From the NCBI GenBank assembly GCA_011390805.1, contig JAABRT010000001.1, positions 124,001 to 188,000 of the forward strand: a stretch of 64,000 nucleotides of DNA, in the 5' to 3' direction. Position numbers and translations under genes: made by a program. Source of the DNA: Gemmatimonas sp. GTDB lineage: Bacteria > Gemmatimonadota > Gemmatimonadetes > Gemmatimonadales > Gemmatimonadaceae. This document shows, one piece after another, positions 34,063-43,181 of the stretch (position 1 is the stretch's first letter; every line of letters starts with the position of its first letter). Under the pieces are notes generated by a model. That model had not been told where the DNA came from. It did no database searches and saw nothing but the letters and a program-made list of their open reading frames with translations.

Positions 34063-36854
34063 CGGCGCCGCGTCCGCATTCGTTCGGTGATGGGGTCGGG
34101 GCTGGCGGCGCAACGCCACCGGCCGATCCGGCCGCGGCCGCTCGGTGGGCGCGGCTCGACGCCGCACTGGACACCCTACTGGATCTGGACCTGGCCGAGC
34201 GCGAGGCGCGCCTTGAGGAGTTCGCAAGGGACGACGCCGACTTCGCGGGCGAGCTGCGTGCGCTGCTCGCTTCCGATGCGGGCGCCTCGGCGGCCGACTT
34301 CCTCGCGGGGACGGTGGTGCCGCCCCCTGTCGTGGCCGGCGCACCCGGTACGCGCTGTGGCCCCTACGAACTGGTGGAGCTCATCGGGCGCGGTGGCATG
34401 GGCAGCGTATGGCGCGCGCGCCGCGTGGACGGGCAGTTCGACAGCGAGGTCGCCATCAAGCTGCTCGGCGGGGCGCTGCTCGACGCCGGCGCGGCGCGAC
34501 GGTTCCGGCGCGAAGGCGAGATCCTCGCGAAGCTCCAACACCCCAACATCGGAGCACTACGCGATGCGGGGATCACCGCCGATGGCCAGCCGTATCTTGT
34601 GCTCGAGCTCGTACACGGCGCGCCGATCGATGCGTGGGTCGATGAACGTGGACGGGATCCTGATTTCGTCGTGCGGCTCGTGCTCCAGGTGCTCGCGGCG
34701 GTCGCGCATGCACACGCGCGACTCGTCGTGCACCGCGACCTCAAGCCGTCGAACATCCTCGTGGACGCAACCGGACGGGCGCGACTGCTCGACTTCGGCA
34801 TCGCGAAGCTGATCACCGACGACTCCGGTGGAGCGGTGGCGACGGCCATCACCCGGGCGGGCGGGCGCCTGCTCACGCCACGCTACGCGGCGCCCGAGCA
34901 GATGCGTGGCGGCGACGTGTCGACCGCCACCGACGTCTACGCGCTAGGTGTGCTGCTTTGTGAGCTGCTCACGGGACAGTTGCCGTACCGCCTGTCGGGC
35001 GACTCGATGCGTGCGCTCGAGACCGCGATCCTCGACGACCCGCCGATCGCACCGAGCGAGCTGGCGGATGCGTCCGATCGCCGACGGCTGCTGCGCGGAG
35101 ATCTCGACACGATCGTGCTGAAGGCGCTGCGCAAGGAGCCCGAAGCGCGATACGCAACGGTGGACGCGCTGGCCGACGACCTGCAGCGCTGGCTCAACGG
35201 TCATCCCGTGTCGGCGCGTCCGGCGAGTGCAGGATACCGGCTGCGCCGCTTCATGCGCCGACATGCGGTCGCTGTTTCCGCTGCGGGCGTAGTGGTGCTC
35301 GCGATCGTGGGCGGGGCGGCCGCCGCGCTCTGGCAGTCGCGCGAGGCACGCATCGCGCAGCGCCGCGCGGAGGCGGTCACGGCGTTCGTGACCGGCATTT
35401 TCACCGACGCCGACCCGAGCGCCGGTGACGGCACGGCGCTCTCAGGACGCGAACTGCTGCTTCAGGCGTACGCGCGGCTTGACGAGGCGTTCGGGGACCG
35501 ACCGGATGAACGACTCGAGCTGCAGTTCCTGATCCTCGAGTCCATGCTCAACCTGGAGGCACACGTCGAGGCGGAGCCGATTGCAAACGACGCGCGCGCC
35601 CGCGCCATTGCGCGCCACGGCGACACCCATGCACGGGTCGTGAAGGCGGATCTCGCCCTCGCCACGATCTATCGCTATACGGCCCGGATCGATTCGATGG
35701 CTGCGGCGGTTGATCGCGGCGTTGCAGGAGCGCGTGCGCTGGTCCCGGCCGATCCGGCCTACGTCGTGGACGCGCTCATTGAGCGGGTGCACCTCATGAT
35801 CGACCAGGGGCGCGAACCGGAGGCGGCCGCCGAGGCGCGCGAGGTGCTCACCCTGGCGGAATCGACGCTCCCGCTTGAGCACGAGTTGGTGGAGGAAGCC
35901 GTGCGGCTACTCACTACCGCGCTGAATCTCGCAAACGCCGATCCGGACACGATTGCGCAGGTCGCCGCACGCATGGTGCGCGTGACGAGCGCACGCTACG
36001 CCGCCACGCCGGCGCATCCGAACGCCATCAGCGCGCGCATGGGCTACGCCCAGTCGCTCTCGGCACAAGGCCGCATCCGGGAGGCGATCGCCGAGTACGA
36101 CAGTGCCATCGCGCTCGATCGGAGCGCGCGACCGCAACCCGCATCGCGCCGCGCGTTCGCTTTCGGGAACGGGGCGCTCTATCGCATGTACATCGGACGC
36201 CACGCCGAAGCGTTGGCCTCGTATGACAGCTCGGTTGCCACCTTTCAGCAACTCGGGGACACCACCGGGGTAGGCTTCCGGATCCTGCGCGGCAACCGGG
36301 CGGCGGCGCTGCTCATGGTCGGGCAGTACGATGAGGCCATTCGCGACGTGCGCGAGGCACGCGTCTTTTTTGAACAGACATGGGGCCCGTCACACCTGCT
36401 TTCGGTCATCCTCACTGTGCGCGAGGCAACGGCCCGCGCGGCCAACGACGATTTCAGCGGCGCGCAGTCGCTGCTCGACGCCCTCGCGGCCAACGGCCGC
36501 GACACCGTCCGGCGGGGTGAGTACGCGCTGGCGCGCACGCTGCTGGCGCGGCGCCGCGGCGACCACGCCCGGGCGCTCCGGGCGGCCGACGCCGTGTTGG
36601 CCGACACCGCGCTTCGCCAACGATTGACAGCGCCCGATCGCGCGGCACTTCTGGTGGAGCGTGGGCTCGCCGCCGCCGCGGCGCAGCGCCCGGAGGAAGC
36701 GCGCAACGACTTTGCCGAAGCCATCGCCGCGTTTCGCGAGGCGGAGATGGACGAGACCGAACGCGAGCGGATCGCACGCCGCGAACTCGCGCGCCTCGCG
36801 GGACAGCCGGTTGTCGAGACGGCGGGGCGGAGGGAAGAGATCAGGAACTTGTGA
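34059..36854 (+). CDS. Ser/Thr protein kinase with TPR-like tail
   Basis: This transmembrane kinase of about 931 residues starts at GTG 34059 inside the sigma factor stop; the longer frame to 33915 overlaps that gene. An N-terminal helical segment is followed by the kinase domain (about 105-370): IGRGGMGSVWRA, VAIKLL, VVHRDLKPSNILVD, LLDFGIAKL and RYAAPEQMRG, all intact. One membrane helix (VAVSAAGVVVLAIVGGAAAALW) comes next. About 480 residues of alanine-rich helical repeats (TPR-like) then form the external or sensor part. It probably phosphorylates the coupled sigma factor. Confidence 0.9.
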   Translation: MTAPRPHSFGDGVGAGGATPPADPAAAARWARLDAALDTLLDLDLAEREARLEEFARDDADFAGELRALLASDAGASAADFLAGTVVPPPVVAGAPGTRCGPYELVELIGRGGMGSVWRARRVDGQFDSEVAIKLLGGALLDAGAARRFRREGEILAKLQHPNIGALRDAGITADGQPYLVLELVHGAPIDAWVDERGRDPDFVVRLVLQVLAAVAHAHARLVVHRDLKPSNILVDATGRARLLDFGIAKLITDDSGGAVATAITRAGGRLLTPRYAAPEQMRGGDVSTATDVYALGVLLCELLTGQLPYRLSGDSMRALETAILDDPPIAPSELADASDRRRLLRGDLDTIVLKALRKEPEARYATVDALADDLQRWLNGHPVSARPASAGYRLRRFMRRHAVAVSAAGVVVLAIVGGAAAALWQSREARIAQRRAEAVTAFVTGIFTDADPSAGDGTALSGRELLLQAYARLDEAFGDRPDERLELQFLILESMLNLEAHVEAEPIANDARARAIARHGDTHARVVKADLALATIYRYTARIDSMAAAVDRGVAGARALVPADPAYVVDALIERVHLMIDQGREPEAAAEAREVLTLAESTLPLEHELVEEAVRLLTTALNLANADPDTIAQVAARMVRVTSARYAATPAHPNAISARMGYAQSLSAQGRIREAIAEYDSAIALDRSARPQPASRRAFAFGNGALYRMYIGRHAEALASYDSSVATFQQLGDTTGVGFRILRGNRAAALLMVGQYDEAIRDVREARVFFEQTWGPSHLLSVILTVREATARAANDDFSGAQSLLDALAANGRDTVRRGEYALARTLLARRRGDHARALRAADAVLADTALRQRLTAPDRAALLVERGLAAAAAQRPEEARNDFAEAIAAFREAEMDETERERIARRELARLAGQPVVETAGRREEIRNL

Positions 36855-36945
36855 CCGTCCTCGGTCGTGACGCCATTGTCGCCAGGCAATTCTGCTTGAA
36901 GCTTCATGTCACGATGACGATCGAAGACGGTGGACGACAGAGTGC

Positions 36946-37362
36946 CTATACGAACGGATTGGTGATCTTCACGCCGTCGATGACCTGCCCGGTATTCAAA
37001 TCCTCGCTGTAGATCATAGTGCATCCGCCGGCTACCGATGCGGCGACGATGAGTGCATCCCAAAACGAAAGCTGGCTTAGCACCGACCGATCGATGGCGC
37101 GCTCAATCAGATCAGGCGACAGCTGCACGATCTCAAATATCTGAAATGATTGCAGCACGGACTTCGCGGCCAGAGGCGCCACACCCATTTTTCGCGTGGC
37201 GGTGACATAGAACTCCTGCAACACTTGCGTGGAGATCACTCCGGAGCCGGACGCCGCCACCTCGGCAATCAGCTCGCGGCTGCGCTGACGTTTGTGCGGA
37301 CTATCCAGATCCTGCGCGTAAGCAAGCACGTTGGTGTCGAGAAAGACCTTACCGTCGCCCAT
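36946..37362 (-). CDS. vapC: PIN-domain toxin
   Basis: This is a 138-residue PIN protein. Motifs: KVFLDTNVLAYAQD (Asp9), STQVLQEFYVTATRK (Glu), LSFWDALIVAASVAGG and MIYSEDLNTGQVIDGVKITNP. It overlaps the antitoxin upstream by 14 bases. A decayed partial copy of the same gene lies at 32890-32962 in the same orientation, so the sigma/kinase operon is bracketed by direct repeats of this gene. Confidence 0.88.
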   Translation of the reverse strand: MGDGKVFLDTNVLAYAQDLDSPHKRQRSRELIAEVAASGSGVISTQVLQEFYVTATRKMGVAPLAAKSVLQSFQIFEIVQLSPDLIERAIDRSVLSQLSFWDALIVAASVAGGCTMIYSEDLNTGQVIDGVKITNPFV

Positions 37363-37576
37363 ACAACTCGTCTCGCGTCCACCGCGCGCCGCTCGAGTGA
37401 CCCGGCGCCTGATCCATCAACCGGAACATCTCCTCGATGGCGGCTGTGCGATCGACGTGAACGGTACGTGCGAGCAGGTCGCGCACCAAGGCGTTTAAGG
37501 TGGTGTTGTGCCGCTCAGCGTACGCACGACCCGCGGCGAGCGTTTCTTCATCGATGGCAAGAGTGATATTCTTCAT
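37349..37576 (-). CDS. vapB: antitoxin of the third PIN pair
   Basis: This 75-residue protein has an RHH-type N-terminus (MKNITLAIDEETLAAGRAYA, then NTTLNALVRDLLART) and a C-terminal toxin-binding part rich in charged and aromatic residues (RWTRDELYGRR). Start ATG 37576 lies immediately next to the promoter elements with no ribosome binding site, as in the other two RHH modules here. Confidence 0.82.
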   Translation of the reverse strand: MKNITLAIDEETLAAGRAYAERHNTTLNALVRDLLARTVHVDRTAAIEEMFRLMDQAPGHSSGARWTRDELYGRR

Positions 37577-37617
37577 TACACATGTTATGTGTACACTGCG
37601 TATGTGTCAATTACACA
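37576..37617 (-). promoter_or_regulatory. promoter with two ACACAT operators, third toxin-antitoxin pair
   Basis: On the minus strand TTGACA (37609-37604) and TAACAT (37586-37581) are separated by 17 bases. Two inverted repeats of the same half-site cover it: TACACAT-GTT-ATGTGTA at 37576-37592 and ATGTGT-CAATT-ACACAT at 37601-37617. The start codon at 37576 is 4 bases from the -10 box, predicting a leaderless transcript. Confidence 0.75.
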
Positions 37618-37732
37618 TGCTGGTTCTGGATACGTCGTCAGCCCGCAGCCGGCAACGCGTCTTGCCGGCGGTTCCTCATGGTACCAGGCGCTCCGGTGGC
37701 GCCGTTCCTGTCCGGCGGCGACTTTCTATCCC

Positions 37733-40381
37733 ATGACAGACCGTCCGGACACCATCCCGCCCGCACTGCACGACGCGCTCGCCGACCGCTACCGCGTGGA
37801 GCGCGAGATCGGCCGAGGGGGCATGGCTACCGTTTTCCTCGCGCACGACCTGCGCCACGAGCGGCCCGTGGCCATCAAGCTGCTGCACGAAGACCTCGGC
37901 GCCACGATCGGCCCCGAGCGATTCCTCGCCGAGATCAAGGTCACCGCCAAGCTGCAGCATCCGCACGTGCTCTCGCTCATCGATTCCGGTCGTGCCGGCA
38001 ACCTGCTGTACTACGTCATGCCGTTCGTGGACGGCGAGTCGCTGCGCGACCGCCTGGACCGCGAGCGGGTGCTCCCGTTGGAGGATGCCGTGCGGCTCGC
38101 CACGGAAGTGGCGGACGCGCTCGCCTTCGCGCACGCGCAGGGTGTGGTGCACCGCGACATCAAACCGGCCAACATCCTGCTGCAAGGCGGGCACGCGCTC
38201 GTGGCCGACTTTGGCATCGCACTGGCCGTGCAGAGCGCCGGTGGTGCGCGCCTCACGCAGACCGGCCTGTCGCTCGGCACGCCACAGTACATGAGCCCCG
38301 AACAGGCGATGGGCGAGCAGAGCGTGGACGCCAGGTCCGACCTCTACGCGCTCGGCGCCGTGACGTACGAGATGCTGACGGGTGATCCACCGTTCACGGG
38401 CGCCACGGTGCAGTCGATCGTGGCGAAGGTGTTGAGCGAGCGTCCCACGCCGCCGAGCGTGGTGCGCGACACGGTGCCGGAGGCGGTGGAGGCGGCCGTG
38501 ATGAAGGCGCTGGCGAAGCTGCCTGCCGACCGCTTCGCCGACGCACGCGCCTTCGCCGCGGCGCTCGCCCTGCCAGCCACCTCGTCGTCGGGACTCGCCA
38601 CGGGCACCGGGGCGCGCCGCGCGTCGCCGCCGGCGCGCCCCTCACGCGCCTGGCCCATCGCGACGGGCGTGATGACCGCAGTGGCCGCCGGCTCGCTGGC
38701 GCTGCTGGCCTTCCGCACTCCCGACGAGCCAGACGTCACGCGCGCCGAGGTCGAGATCGCCCCGTCGGACGCGCTGACGCCGCCCAGCGTCGCCCTGGCG
38801 CCTGACGGGCGCGCGCTGTCGTACTGCAACGGCAACGGGCGCTTCGAGCGGCGCTGGTCGGAGTTGCGTGGCGCACCGGCGGCGGAGCCCGGCGGCTGCG
38901 CGCTCTCGGTGTACTCGCCGGACGGTGCCGAGCTGGCGGTGATCGGGCTGCCCAACAGCCTGCGCATCGTCTCGCGGAACGGCAGCCGACCGCCCCGCAC
39001 GCTCGCGGTGGACAGCCTCAGCGACATTCCGAGCTTCGGCGGCGGCATCGACTGGGCCTCCGATGGCAACCTGTACGTCGGCGGACGCACCGGACTGCTG
39101 CGCGTGCGGCCTGCGGATGGTGCGAGCGAGTTCGTGGCCCGTGTCGATTCACTCACGGGCATCCTGTCGCTCGACGTGCTGCCCGACGCGGCGGCGTCGA
39201 TCGTGGTGGTGGGGCGCATCGGCGAGGACCCGGCGAGCTTTCGCGTGGCCGCGCTGCGCCACGACACGGGGAGCCTCGAGTTCCTGCTGCTCGGCACCTC
39301 CGCCCGCTACAGCGCGGCCCTCGGTCTTGTGGTCGCCCAAGCGGACGGAGCCCTGGTGGTCGTGCCTTTCGATGCGCGTGCGCTGCGCACGACCGGCGAT
39401 CCCGCGCCGCTCGGAGATCGCATGGCGGGTGTCGACGTGCTCTCGCAGAACGCCTTCGACGTCACCGCGAGCGGCATGATCGTGTACACGCGCTGGCCTG
39501 AGGGCGCGCTCAACCGCGTGGCCTTCGTGTCGCGTGACGGGACCGTCGAGGACCTCGTGCCGCCCTGGGAGGGGAGCATGCTCATGACGCGACTCAGCCC
39601 GGATGGCCGGCGCCTCGCGGTGGAGATGGGCTTTGCGGGCGTCACGCACACCTGGCTGCGCGAGGTGGGAACGGGGCAGGCGACCCGCCTCACGTCCGAT
39701 GGGTCAGTGAACGGCCGCATGTCATTCACCCCCGACGGCGACGCGCTCACCATCGTGTCGGACCGCGACGGCACGCCGCGTCTCTACACTCGCCGCGTGT
39801 CCGACGGGCGCATGACGCCGCTCCCGCGCTACGACCCGCGCGTGGTGTTCGGCACCGAATGGTCGCGCGATGGCCGGTGGCTCCTGCTGCGCACCGACGA
39901 CCAGGCGGCGGGTGCTGCCGACATCCTCGCGGTGCGACCGGGCGTGGATACCGTGGCGCGGCCCGTCGTCGCGTCACCCACGGCGTCAGAGTACTCGCCC
40001 AGCCTTTCGCCCGACGGGCGCTGGCTGGCGTACGTGTCGAACGAGAGCGGCCAGTACGAGGTATGGGTGACCACGTTCCCCGATGGCGGAGCCAAGTGGC
40101 AGGTCACGAGCGGCGGCGCCACCGAGCCCGTGTGGTCGCGCGATGGACGTGAGCTGTTCTTCGTCTCCGGCGGCCAGCTCGTCGCGGCCGCGGTGCGCGT
40201 TGACGAGGGGTTCGAGGTCACGGGGCAGCAGCCGCTCTTTCCGACGGCGCCGTTCACGCTGTACGGCGTCTTCAGCCGCAGCTACGACGTGGCGCCGGAC
40301 GGCCAGCGCTTCCTCATGCTGTGGCGCGGGCAGCAGGAGCCGGTGCGCATGGTCGTGGTGACCGGGTGGCGGGCGCCGTAG
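37733..40381 (+). CDS. Ser/Thr protein kinase with TolB-like propeller
   Basis: This transmembrane kinase of about 882 residues has a kinase domain at about 20-280 (IGRGGMATVFLAHD, VAIKLL, VVHRDIKPANILL, VADFGIAL, GTPQYMSPEQAMG). A proline-rich linker and one membrane helix (AWPIATGVMTAVAAGSLALLA, about 302-322) follow. The C-terminal 550 residues contain WD40/TolB-like beta-propeller repeats (LSPDGRRLAVEM, SRDGRWLLLRTDD, LSPDGRWLAYVSNE, APDGQRFLMLW). This layout is very frequent in Gemmatimonadota. The propeller is predicted to be outside and to sense a ligand. ATG 37733 is the only start consistent with the kinase N-terminus. Confidence 0.92.
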   Translation: MTDRPDTIPPALHDALADRYRVEREIGRGGMATVFLAHDLRHERPVAIKLLHEDLGATIGPERFLAEIKVTAKLQHPHVLSLIDSGRAGNLLYYVMPFVDGESLRDRLDRERVLPLEDAVRLATEVADALAFAHAQGVVHRDIKPANILLQGGHALVADFGIALAVQSAGGARLTQTGLSLGTPQYMSPEQAMGEQSVDARSDLYALGAVTYEMLTGDPPFTGATVQSIVAKVLSERPTPPSVVRDTVPEAVEAAVMKALAKLPADRFADARAFAAALALPATSSSGLATGTGARRASPPARPSRAWPIATGVMTAVAAGSLALLAFRTPDEPDVTRAEVEIAPSDALTPPSVALAPDGRALSYCNGNGRFERRWSELRGAPAAEPGGCALSVYSPDGAELAVIGLPNSLRIVSRNGSRPPRTLAVDSLSDIPSFGGGIDWASDGNLYVGGRTGLLRVRPADGASEFVARVDSLTGILSLDVLPDAAASIVVVGRIGEDPASFRVAALRHDTGSLEFLLLGTSARYSAALGLVVAQADGALVVVPFDARALRTTGDPAPLGDRMAGVDVLSQNAFDVTASGMIVYTRWPEGALNRVAFVSRDGTVEDLVPPWEGSMLMTRLSPDGRRLAVEMGFAGVTHTWLREVGTGQATRLTSDGSVNGRMSFTPDGDALTIVSDRDGTPRLYTRRVSDGRMTPLPRYDPRVVFGTEWSRDGRWLLLRTDDQAAGAADILAVRPGVDTVARPVVASPTASEYSPSLSPDGRWLAYVSNESGQYEVWVTTFPDGGAKWQVTSGGATEPVWSRDGRELFFVSGGQLVAAAVRVDEGFEVTGQQPLFPTAPFTLYGVFSRSYDVAPDGQRFLMLWRGQQEPVRMVVVTGWRAP

Positions 40382-40458
40382 CGCGTGCGCGTGCTCATCC
40401 GCGAGGGCGTCGAGGCCACGGGAAGGGCGGAATCAGAGCGGTTCAGTCAGACGTGCCG

Positions 40459-40875
40459 CTACTCCGAAAACGCCCGGTTTTTGTGTGTCGTCGCGTAGCT
40501 CCATTCCACCGCTGCGATGGCCGCGATGAGCAGCGTTTCCGGGCCAAAGTACAGGAAGGCTATCCAGGTTGGCGCCTCGGTTACCAGCGCCAGCATCAGC
40601 CACGTGAGCGGCACATAGGCTGCATTGAGCAATGCCAGCAGCTGCAGACGTCTCCGCCAGAACACCGGTTTGAGCAGAGACGTGCTCAACGAATAGACGA
40701 ACAAAAGCAGCGCGACGCCGGCGAGGAATCGAAGTTGCCCGGTGCTGACACCGAGGGCCGTGCTGAACAGGGGGAGTACGATGCCATGTGTCGTGGCCGT
40801 CAGCAGCGCCCCCGCTGCATCGGTGGCAAACACCCTGCGCGGAGACCAGCTGTTCACAAGCGTTGAAGCGTACAT
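40459..40875 (-). CDS. four-helix membrane protein of unknown function
   Basis: This is a protein of about 138 residues with four hydrophobic helices (DAAGALLTATTHGIVLPLF, FLAGVALLLFVYSLS, LLALLNAAYVPLTWLMLALV, FGPETLLIAAIAAVEW). ATG 40911 is an alternative start 12 codons upstream. I recognise no family. It is divergent from the metallo-beta-lactamase gene. Confidence 0.6.
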   Translation of the reverse strand: MYASTLVNSWSPRRVFATDAAGALLTATTHGIVLPLFSTALGVSTGQLRFLAGVALLLFVYSLSTSLLKPVFWRRRLQLLALLNAAYVPLTWLMLALVTEAPTWIAFLYFGPETLLIAAIAAVEWSYATTHKNRAFSE

Positions 40876-40971
40876 GCGCCACCTATTGTGAAACTGAACG
40901 GGCATATTCACGGGAATACTCGAGCTGCAGTGAGTTCACGTCGCTCTTCAGACATACCACCATCGTCTCTC

Positions 40972-41862
40972 ATGCTGCGAACTGTCATCGCCACCGCTGC
41001 CACCGCTGCAACTCTCTCCGGCCCCACGCACGCCTACGCGCAGGACTCATCACTCACGCGCGCATATTCCGCCGCCGAGTGCCCGAGTTGTGCGGGGTGG
41101 GATACACCAACCCGCCCCGTGCACCTGTTTGCCAACACGTACTACGTGGGTACGAGCGGGCTGGCGTCCATTCTCGTTGCCTCGCCCGATGGTCATGTGC
41201 TCATCGACGGCGGACTGCCGTCGTCGGCGCCCGCAATTCTGCGCAATATCGAAACGCTCGGCTTCCGCGTGTCCGATGTGAAGATCATCGTCAACTCACA
41301 CGAGCACTACGATCACGCCGGTGGCATTGCCGCGCTGCAGCGTGCCACCGGTGCACGCGTACTGGCGAGCGACGCGGCCGCGGCGACGATGATGCGAGGC
41401 GTGCCCGGGGCTGATGATCCACAACATGCCATCGCGCTGCCGATGCCTCGTGTGCCGAAGGTAGAGACCGTGCCGGCGGGACACGTGGTCACACTCGGCC
41501 AATTGCAGCTGACCATGCACGCCACCGGCGGCCACACGCCCGGCGGTTCAACGTGGTCGTGGACGTCATGCGAAGCAGAGCGGTGCCTCAACTTCGTGTA
41601 CGCAGACAGTCAGACGCCGATCTCTCAGGATGGATTCCGGTTCAGCGACAATCCGCGCGCTTTGGCAGCGTTCCGTGACGGACACGCGCTGCTCGAACGC
41701 ATTGCCTGCGATGTGCTGATCACGCCGCATCCGGGAGCGAGTCAGCTCTGGCAGCGTGTCAAGACTGCACCTGACGGTCTCATCGACCCTGATGCATGCA
41801 AGCGCTACGCGACGGCGGCGCGCCTGCAACTCGACAACAGGCTGGCGATCGAACGGCGGTGA
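40972..41862 (+). CDS. subclass B3 metallo-beta-lactamase
   Basis: This is an exported protein of 296 residues with a signal peptide (cleavage near THAYAQ-D). The zinc ligands of subclass B3 are all present: HEHYDH (His110, His112, Asp114, His115), GGHTPGG (His188) and TPHPG (His253). B3 features such as WDTPTRPVHLFANTYYVG at the start and YADSQTPIS are also seen. It would hydrolyse beta-lactams, including carbapenems, in the periplasm, as environmental B3 enzymes do. No mobile element or LysR-type regulator is adjacent, so it looks like an intrinsic chromosomal gene. Confidence 0.88.
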   Translation: MLRTVIATAATAATLSGPTHAYAQDSSLTRAYSAAECPSCAGWDTPTRPVHLFANTYYVGTSGLASILVASPDGHVLIDGGLPSSAPAILRNIETLGFRVSDVKIIVNSHEHYDHAGGIAALQRATGARVLASDAAAATMMRGVPGADDPQHAIALPMPRVPKVETVPAGHVVTLGQLQLTMHATGGHTPGGSTWSWTSCEAERCLNFVYADSQTPISQDGFRFSDNPRALAAFRDGHALLERIACDVLITPHPGASQLWQRVKTAPDGLIDPDACKRYATAARLQLDNRLAIERR

Positions 41863-41917
41863 GTGGTTGAGCATCGCGCTCCCGCGATCAACCTTCTTTG
41901 TTCAGGACGATACCCAT

Positions 41918-42382
41918 ATGCCAAAGGTCCGCGATCCCGATCCCGAGTACGTGGAGTTCCTGCAAGCGTTTGATCCTTCGATAAAGGAGCTGGCGCTCGC
42001 CGCGCGCGCGGCGGTGCTCAAGGCGGCCCCTGACGCGGGCGAACTCGCGTACGACGCGTACAACGCGGTGGCGCTGGCCTTCACCTACAGCGGTCGGCTC
42101 AAGGAGGCGTTTGCCCATGTGGCGGCCTACGCGGGCCACGTGAACCTGGGCTTCAACCAGGGCGCTGGACTGTCGGATCCGACAAGCCGGCTGCGCGGCA
42201 CCGGCAAGGCGATCCGGCATGTTCGGCTGCACCGGAAAGAGGATCTCGCGGATGCCGCAGTGCAGGCGCTCATTTCGGCCGCAGTCGTGGCCGCGGTACG
42301 GCCGGCCGTCTCGGGTACAAGCAGCGTCACCGTTCGAGCAACCACGGGCGGGAAGCGACGGCCCGCACCGCGCGCGGACTGA
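41918..42382 (+). CDS. DUF1801-family protein
   Basis: This is a 154-residue cytoplasmic protein. It has the YdhG/DUF1801 pattern, including LAYDAYNAVALAFTYSGR, AAYAGHVNLGFNQGA and RGTGKAIRHVRLH, followed by a basic tail. The function of the family is not established. It lies 55 bases after the beta-lactamase gene and could be co-transcribed. ATG 41918 was chosen at the start of homology. Confidence 0.75.
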   Translation: MPKVRDPDPEYVEFLQAFDPSIKELALAARAAVLKAAPDAGELAYDAYNAVALAFTYSGRLKEAFAHVAAYAGHVNLGFNQGAGLSDPTSRLRGTGKAIRHVRLHRKEDLADAAVQALISAAVVAAVRPAVSGTSSVTVRATTGGKRRPAPRAD

Positions 42383-42483
42383 CTCCAGATTTCTGCCGAC
42401 GGACGGGGCGGGGCGGGCGGACGACTACGTCGCCCACAGTTACGACCGTAGCCCACGGGCTTCCCCCACGTGTCTGAAATGGA

Positions 42484-42510
42484 TAAAATCAACTGGTCAT
42501 CAACCAGTTG
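42484..42510 (+). promoter_or_regulatory. -10 box and 8-5-8 palindrome before the Phd-type antitoxin
   Basis: TAAAAT at 42484-42489 is a good -10 box. Directly after it CAACTGGT-CATCA-ACCAGTTG (42490-42510) forms an 8-bp inverted repeat covering the transcription start. No good -35 box was seen. Unlike the three RHH modules, this one has a leader with GGAG before the ATG. The palindrome is the likely autoregulatory operator. Confidence 0.65.
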
Positions 42511-42522
42511 AGGATCGGAGCC

Positions 42523-42771
42523 ATGGAATCCATCGCCGCGTTTGACGCGAAGACGCGATTGAGCGAGTTGCTCGATCGCGCCGCCAAGGGCGAAACGTTC
42601 GAAATCACCAAGCACGGCCGCCCCGTGGGCAAGCTGGGCCCGCCCGACTCCGTGCGAGATCCCAAGGTCATGGCGGAGGCCGTCAACCGGCTCAAGAGCT
42701 ACCGCGGCGCCTTGCAACGTATGAGCCGCGACGAGCTGCTGGCGCTCAAACACGAGGGCCACCGTTTCTGA
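42523..42771 (+). CDS. Phd/YefM-type antitoxin
   Basis: This 82-residue protein has the Phd fold signature: MESIAAFDAKTRLSELLDRA followed by GETFEITKHGRPVGKLGP. It has a helical tail for toxin binding. It overlaps the PIN toxin by one base (TGATG). Confidence 0.85.
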   Translation: MESIAAFDAKTRLSELLDRAAKGETFEITKHGRPVGKLGPPDSVRDPKVMAEAVNRLKSYRGALQRMSRDELLALKHEGHRF

Positions 42772-43181
42772 TGGCGGTCGTGCCCGATGTCTCGGCCATC
42801 CTGGCGCTGGCGCTCGACGAGAAGGACGCCACGTTCGCCGACGCGGTCATTGAGGCCATCGCTCGCGACGAAGCCATCGTGCCCACGCTGTTCTGGTACG
42901 AGATCCGCAACGTGCTGGTGATGGCCGAGCGACGCAAGCGCATCGCGGCGGCACGAACGACAGCCTTTCTGTCCGATCTGGCGCTGCTGCCGTTTGCGGT
43001 CGACGATCTCCCGCGCGAGGCGGTCGTGCTCGATCTCGCGCGGCGCCGGTCACTGACCGTGTACGACGCGAGTTACCTCGAACTCGCGCTACGTCGCGAG
43101 GCGCCGCTGGCGACGCTCGATCAGGCGCTTGTCGCAGCCGCCAGGAAAGAGGGTGCGACGCTGTTCAAGCGAGGCAAGTAG
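42771..43181 (+). CDS. vapC: PIN-domain toxin
   Basis: This is a 136-residue PIN toxin. Motifs: VVPDVSAILALALDEKD (Asp6), PTLFWYEIRNVLVMAERR (Glu), LTVYDASYLELALRR and LATLDQAL. It is paired with a Phd-type rather than RHH antitoxin. It is the fourth PIN module in about 17 kb. Confidence 0.88.
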   Translation: MAVVPDVSAILALALDEKDATFADAVIEAIARDEAIVPTLFWYEIRNVLVMAERRKRIAAARTTAFLSDLALLPFAVDDLPREAVVLDLARRRSLTVYDASYLELALRREAPLATLDQALVAAARKEGATLFKRGK

